8,905 nucleotides of DNA from JBCCRH01 sp039208045. Lineage in GTDB: Bacteria; Bacteroidota; Bacteroidia; Chitinophagales; Saprospiraceae. Below are positions 6,627-8,905 of the stretch, piece after piece. Position 1 is the stretch's first letter, and the number at the start of each line of letters is the position of its first letter. The DNA is taken from positions 1-8,905 of the forward strand of contig JBCCRH010000255.1 in the NCBI GenBank assembly GCA_039208045.1, in the 5' to 3' direction. The position numbers and the translations under genes were made by a program. The notes beneath the pieces are model-generated. The model searched no databases. It saw nothing but the letters and a program-made list of their open reading frames with translations, and was not told where the DNA came from.

Positions 6627-7790
6627 ATGAATCAATTTATGATCCTGAGTGCTAATGCACCAGCTAGCGATACTACTCCTAACACTATCAAAGATAACGC
6701 TGCCAAGTCGGCAAGCCTTGGCATGATCGTAGATACCTATTGCACCAGAGTGCTACGAGAACCCAAAATTATACTGCCCAGCAGCCTCAAGAATGATCCT
6801 TTGGTCTCCGAGGCACCTAGCTTCTTGGTCACTGCGAAGGATAATGCTACCGATTACCGCAGTAACATCGCGCCTCGAATCATCACTTTGATCTCTAATT
6901 TAAAAGACTACAGCAATATGATGATCGCTTACCAAGAATCCATCAACGAAAGTTGGGAAAGCTGGAAAGGCGGCAATCTTCAAGGAAAAGAAGACTTGGT
7001 TGCGCTACTAGAATGGGTGCAAACGGCCACCAATGAAAAGAAATTGCAAGCACTTGGTACTAAGGATGCCCTTTCTACCTTTTCAGGAAAGCTGAATACG
7101 GATGTTTCCAATTTTAATACGACCTACCATAATGCTGAAATCATCATTATGGGTACAGAGGGCGACAATGGCTTGCTGAAGCAATTTGAAACACAAATAG
7201 ATGACTTGAATACGCAAATCACCCATATGTCATTGGCTGTAACGGCTAGTGGACTAGCGGTAATTGGTGGCGCTTTTGTTGCACTGACAGGCGTTCTGAC
7301 CTTTGGTACCACCTTCGTGGTCGGATCAGCGATCTTCTTGGCAGGAGCGGGTGGCTTGGTGGCCTCTTCCTTAGCACTATCTAATCTGCTCGAAGCCAGA
7401 GGTAATGCACAGCAGGAATTCGATAGCCTCAATAGCAACCTTACCTTCTTACGTTCCTTAAAATCTTCTTCTCAGGAATTGGCGATAGAGGCTGCCAATG
7501 CAGAGAGTGCCGTTTCAACGATGGCCAATGACTGGCAACAGCTAGGTAATGAATTAGGCAATATCATCACTGCGATCAAACCACTTACCAGCGTGAGCGA
7601 CCTCCCTCCGGCACGCATTGCCAAGGCTCCACTCAATCAACTAGCCGCCAGTTGGGAAGACGTTTCCGAAACCCTTCCTACTATTGAAGATCAGATGAGA
7701 GGTGTAAAAACCGTGGACTTACGCGATAGCAAAGGCAAGCTAAAACCATTTAAGCGCAAAGATGTCGAAGCAGCATTGGAAGCGGCGTAG
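6627..7790 (+). CDS. HBL/NHE-like alpha pore-forming toxin subunit 2 (hydrophobic hairpin)
   Basis: A 387-residue helical protein and the closest of the three to the NheB/NheC/Hbl pattern. SLGMIVDTYCTRVLREPKII (30-49) corresponds to the family's first helix. Residues 65-110 hold an 'A...A..W/YR..I.P.I......L..Y' helix. Residues 145-200 form the helix entering the head. Residues 201-255 (MSLAVTASGLAVIGGAFVAL onward) are the long Gly/Ala-rich hydrophobic segment expected to insert into the membrane, followed by a charged return helix (256-300). Trp303 and Trp343 sit as in NheB (NQW...DSW). There is no signal peptide. The basic C-terminal tail (KGKLKPFKRK, 369-378) has no obvious family counterpart. 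The ATG at 6627 follows an A-rich leader; an upstream in-frame GTG at 6558 lies inside stem-loop II and is unlikely. Like NheB/NheC it should form the transmembrane pore together with subunit 1. Function is inferred. Confidence 0.8.
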   Translation: MNQFMILSANAPASDTTPNTIKDNAAKSASLGMIVDTYCTRVLREPKIILPSSLKNDPLVSEAPSFLVTAKDNATDYRSNIAPRIITLISNLKDYSNMMIAYQESINESWESWKGGNLQGKEDLVALLEWVQTATNEKKLQALGTKDALSTFSGKLNTDVSNFNTTYHNAEIIIMGTEGDNGLLKQFETQIDDLNTQITHMSLAVTASGLAVIGGAFVALTGVLTFGTTFVVGSAIFLAGAGGLVASSLALSNLLEARGNAQQEFDSLNSNLTFLRSLKSSSQELAIEAANAESAVSTMANDWQQLGNELGNIITAIKPLTSVSDLPPARIAKAPLNQLAASWEDVSETLPTIEDQMRGVKTVDLRDSKGKLKPFKRKDVEAALEAA

Positions 7791-7831
7791 TATACCTGTT
7801 TAAGTTTTAATCATCTTTAAAATAAATAGAC

Positions 7832-8677
7832 ATGAACCAAAATATCAGTAATCTAAGAGCCATCGCAGAGGAGATTCTCCATACCCCCATCCAATCACAA
7901 GCTGGACAATGGATAAAGCAGCAAGCCAGAGCATATGAGGTCGACTTGGTACCTACGCTTCAGAAAAGCATAGATGAAGTCAATGACTTTTTGCAAAGTT
8001 ATGACGATCACAAAGACCGTATTGCACAACTTATCGCGGAATGGCAAATTGGCGACACCAGTGCTCCCGAACAGATTAAGGCCATTACCAGCATTTTATT
8101 CATTGAATTAAAAACGGCGCAGATGAATACCAACGTTGCTATTAATAAGCTAGTGCCTTTCCGCACATCACTAGATGAAGTAGATCGAGTCATTAAGGAA
8201 GAGCAAAAACGGAACAATCGGGCTATCCAAGAGCAAAGTCAGGCCATTATGAGAAATACGGCTCGGCTTCGGCAGCTGCGGTCGGAGTACCAACGAGCGG
8301 TCTATGGACCCATGAAGATGCTGGATACTTTTTTGCGACAATTGCTAAGTGCCATTACCAACTTGGAATTTGATACAGAAAAACTAGAGCGGCAGCGGGA
8401 TGCTGCTTACCGGGCCCGCACCGAAGCATTCAATATCAAAGGAGCCTTACAACGGTTTTATCACTATTTCGACCAATTGGATGATCTTGGGCAGGACTTG
8501 GTAGTGGGGCTCAACTTTACCCACAATTACTTGAAAGATGCCAATGCCGCTTTGACTACGGCAGATAATGCACCCAATCGAGTCATACTGTTTAAAGCCC
8601 CTTTTGAGCACTTTGCTAAGAATGTCATGACGATCAAGGAATCGCTTCATCTGCGTAGTGCTGCACCAGCAGCTTAA
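7832..8677 (+). CDS. HBL/NHE-like toxin subunit 3, lacking the hydrophobic head (NheA-like)
   Basis: A 281-residue helical protein starting 41 bp after subunit 2. An ARAYEVDLVPTLQKSIDEVN helix (32-51), a long charged central helix (112-160), a short mildly hydrophobic amphipathic stretch (157-178, YGPMKMLDTFLRQLLSAITNL) and a return helix (180-215) suggest the same five-helix bundle as its neighbours. The central 45-55 residue hydrophobic segment is absent and the protein is about 110 residues shorter. In NHE, NheA differs from NheB/NheC in just this way and acts last, completing the pore; in Aeromonas AhlABC and Serratia SmhABC one component likewise supplies a hydrophilic or amphipathic lining. 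I infer a similar finishing role. The sequence has no signal peptide and no cysteine, and no recognisable enzymatic motif. On its own it would be hard to classify, and its position in the operon carries much of the argument. Confidence 0.68.
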   Translation: MNQNISNLRAIAEEILHTPIQSQAGQWIKQQARAYEVDLVPTLQKSIDEVNDFLQSYDDHKDRIAQLIAEWQIGDTSAPEQIKAITSILFIELKTAQMNTNVAINKLVPFRTSLDEVDRVIKEEQKRNNRAIQEQSQAIMRNTARLRQLRSEYQRAVYGPMKMLDTFLRQLLSAITNLEFDTEKLERQRDAAYRARTEAFNIKGALQRFYHYFDQLDDLGQDLVVGLNFTHNYLKDANAALTTADNAPNRVILFKAPFEHFAKNVMTIKESLHLRSAAPAA

Positions 8678-8699
8678 ACACCTAAAGCAGATATAGATG

Positions 8700-8742
8700 G
8701 CTCGATTCAGCCCCGGCCGCACGGCCGGGGTCTGAACCGAGC
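8700..8742. repeat. GC-rich stem-loop downstream of the toxin operon
   Basis: CCCCGGCCG (8711-8719) and CGGCCGGGG (8722-8730) are perfect inverted arms. The stem continues outward after one bulged T, as GCTCGATTCAG (8700-8710) against CTGAACCGAGC (8732-8742) with one A-C mismatch, for about 19-20 pairs in all. It lies 22 bp after the subunit 3 stop. No T run follows, so it is not a standard intrinsic terminator, though it could still block exonucleases or slow polymerase. It may be a dispersed genomic repeat. Confidence 0.65.
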
Positions 8743-8758
8743 TTATCACTAAGTAACA

Positions 8759-8905
8759 GCCAATGAATAAGTTCCGCATTTTGGCAAGGGGATTTTGCTC
8801 CAAGACAAGGCGAAAAACGCAGGCGATGCCTTAGCATCGGCGAGGCTTTTCAACGAAGTATTGGAGCAAAAGAGCCAGCCATAAATCGAGAAGTTATTTT
8901 TTGAC
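8759..8905. repeat. Long imperfect palindrome, MITE/REP-like element reaching the window edge
   Basis: The outer arms (8766-8806 and 8858-8898) match as inverted repeats at about 28 of 41 positions; the best block is TTTTGCTCCAAGAC (8793-8806) against GTATTGGAGCAAAA (8858-8871), with one mismatch. The symmetry continues inward to a CGATGC-CTTA-GCATCG hairpin (8824-8839) and outward to the last base, all about one centre near 8832. As RNA or single-stranded DNA it would fold into one very long hairpin. It has no open reading frame. A non-autonomous mobile element or a dispersed structured repeat fits; flanking target-site duplications cannot be checked because the element touches the window end. 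Confidence 0.65.

Noticed and set aside
5293..7790. Reading the toxin genes as an XaxAB/YaxAB two-component system
   Set aside because: Lengths of 394 and 387 residues and missing signal peptides would fit XaxA, but the two genes resemble each other and the NheB element order, and a third helical gene follows. XaxB-like features were not recognised. It remains a possible alternative within the same fold superfamily.
7791..7831. TAAGTTTT at 7801-7808 as a promoter for toxin subunit 3
   Set aside because: It differs from TAnnTTTG at the key last base, has no -33 partner, and the short gap fits simple co-transcription.
8678..8905. tRNA or CRISPR in the right-hand non-coding stretch
   Set aside because: There is no cloverleaf with a GTTC-type T arm and no regularly spaced direct repeats; the structure is inverted repeats only.

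Overview
The window looks like a chromosomal segment of a Bacteroidota bacterium, possibly Saprospiria-like. The pointers are start codons preceded by A/T-rich leaders without Shine-Dalgarno motifs, a match to the Bacteroidota -7 promoter motif (TAnnTTTG) upstream of the toxin operon, a periplasmic-TPR histidine kinase, a Uma2-family nuclease, a CRY-DASH photolyase, and moderate GC (mid-forties percent by eye). The exact genus cannot be read from the sequence.

Left part (1-3771, all + strand): a cytoplasmic cyclophilin-type peptidyl-prolyl isomerase close to E. coli PpiB is followed after 16 bp by a 706-residue TPR sensor histidine kinase with no adjacent response regulator. Next come a Uma2-family (DUF820) PD-(D/E)XK protein and a small NTF2/SnoaL-fold protein whose leader contains a perfect 20-bp palindrome. 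These look like ordinary accessory or housekeeping genes with no obvious shared pathway.

Middle (3772-5292): a strong stem-loop lies between the convergent NTF2-like gene and a CRY-DASH photolyase gene on the minus strand. The photolyase gene is divergent from the genes to its right. The 171-bp divergent intergenic region holds a 10-bp palindrome (GTGCTAGCAC), a 14-bp direct repeat with 21-bp period, a TTGACC-N7-GGTCAA inverted repeat, and a TAAGTTTG promoter element facing right. It looks like a regulated divergent promoter.

Right part (5293-8677, + strand): three consecutive genes encode helical proteins of 394, 387 and 281 residues, and this is the most interesting content of the window. 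The first two share an N-terminal signature, long helices, a central 45-55 residue glycine/alanine-rich hydrophobic segment and two C-terminal tryptophans. This matches the layout of the Bacillus HBL/NHE enterotoxin family (ClyA-type alpha pore-forming toxins). The third keeps the helical scaffold but lacks the hydrophobic segment, much as NheA differs from NheB/NheC. I read this as a candidate tripartite alpha-pore-forming toxin in a Bacteroidota, with none of the three proteins carrying a signal peptide. Two stem-loops sit between the first and second toxin genes, where they could tune subunit ratios.

Right edge (8678-8905): there is no gene. The stretch holds a GC-rich 20-bp stem-loop after the toxin operon, and then a roughly 147-bp imperfect palindrome that runs to the window edge and looks like a MITE- or REP-type repeat.
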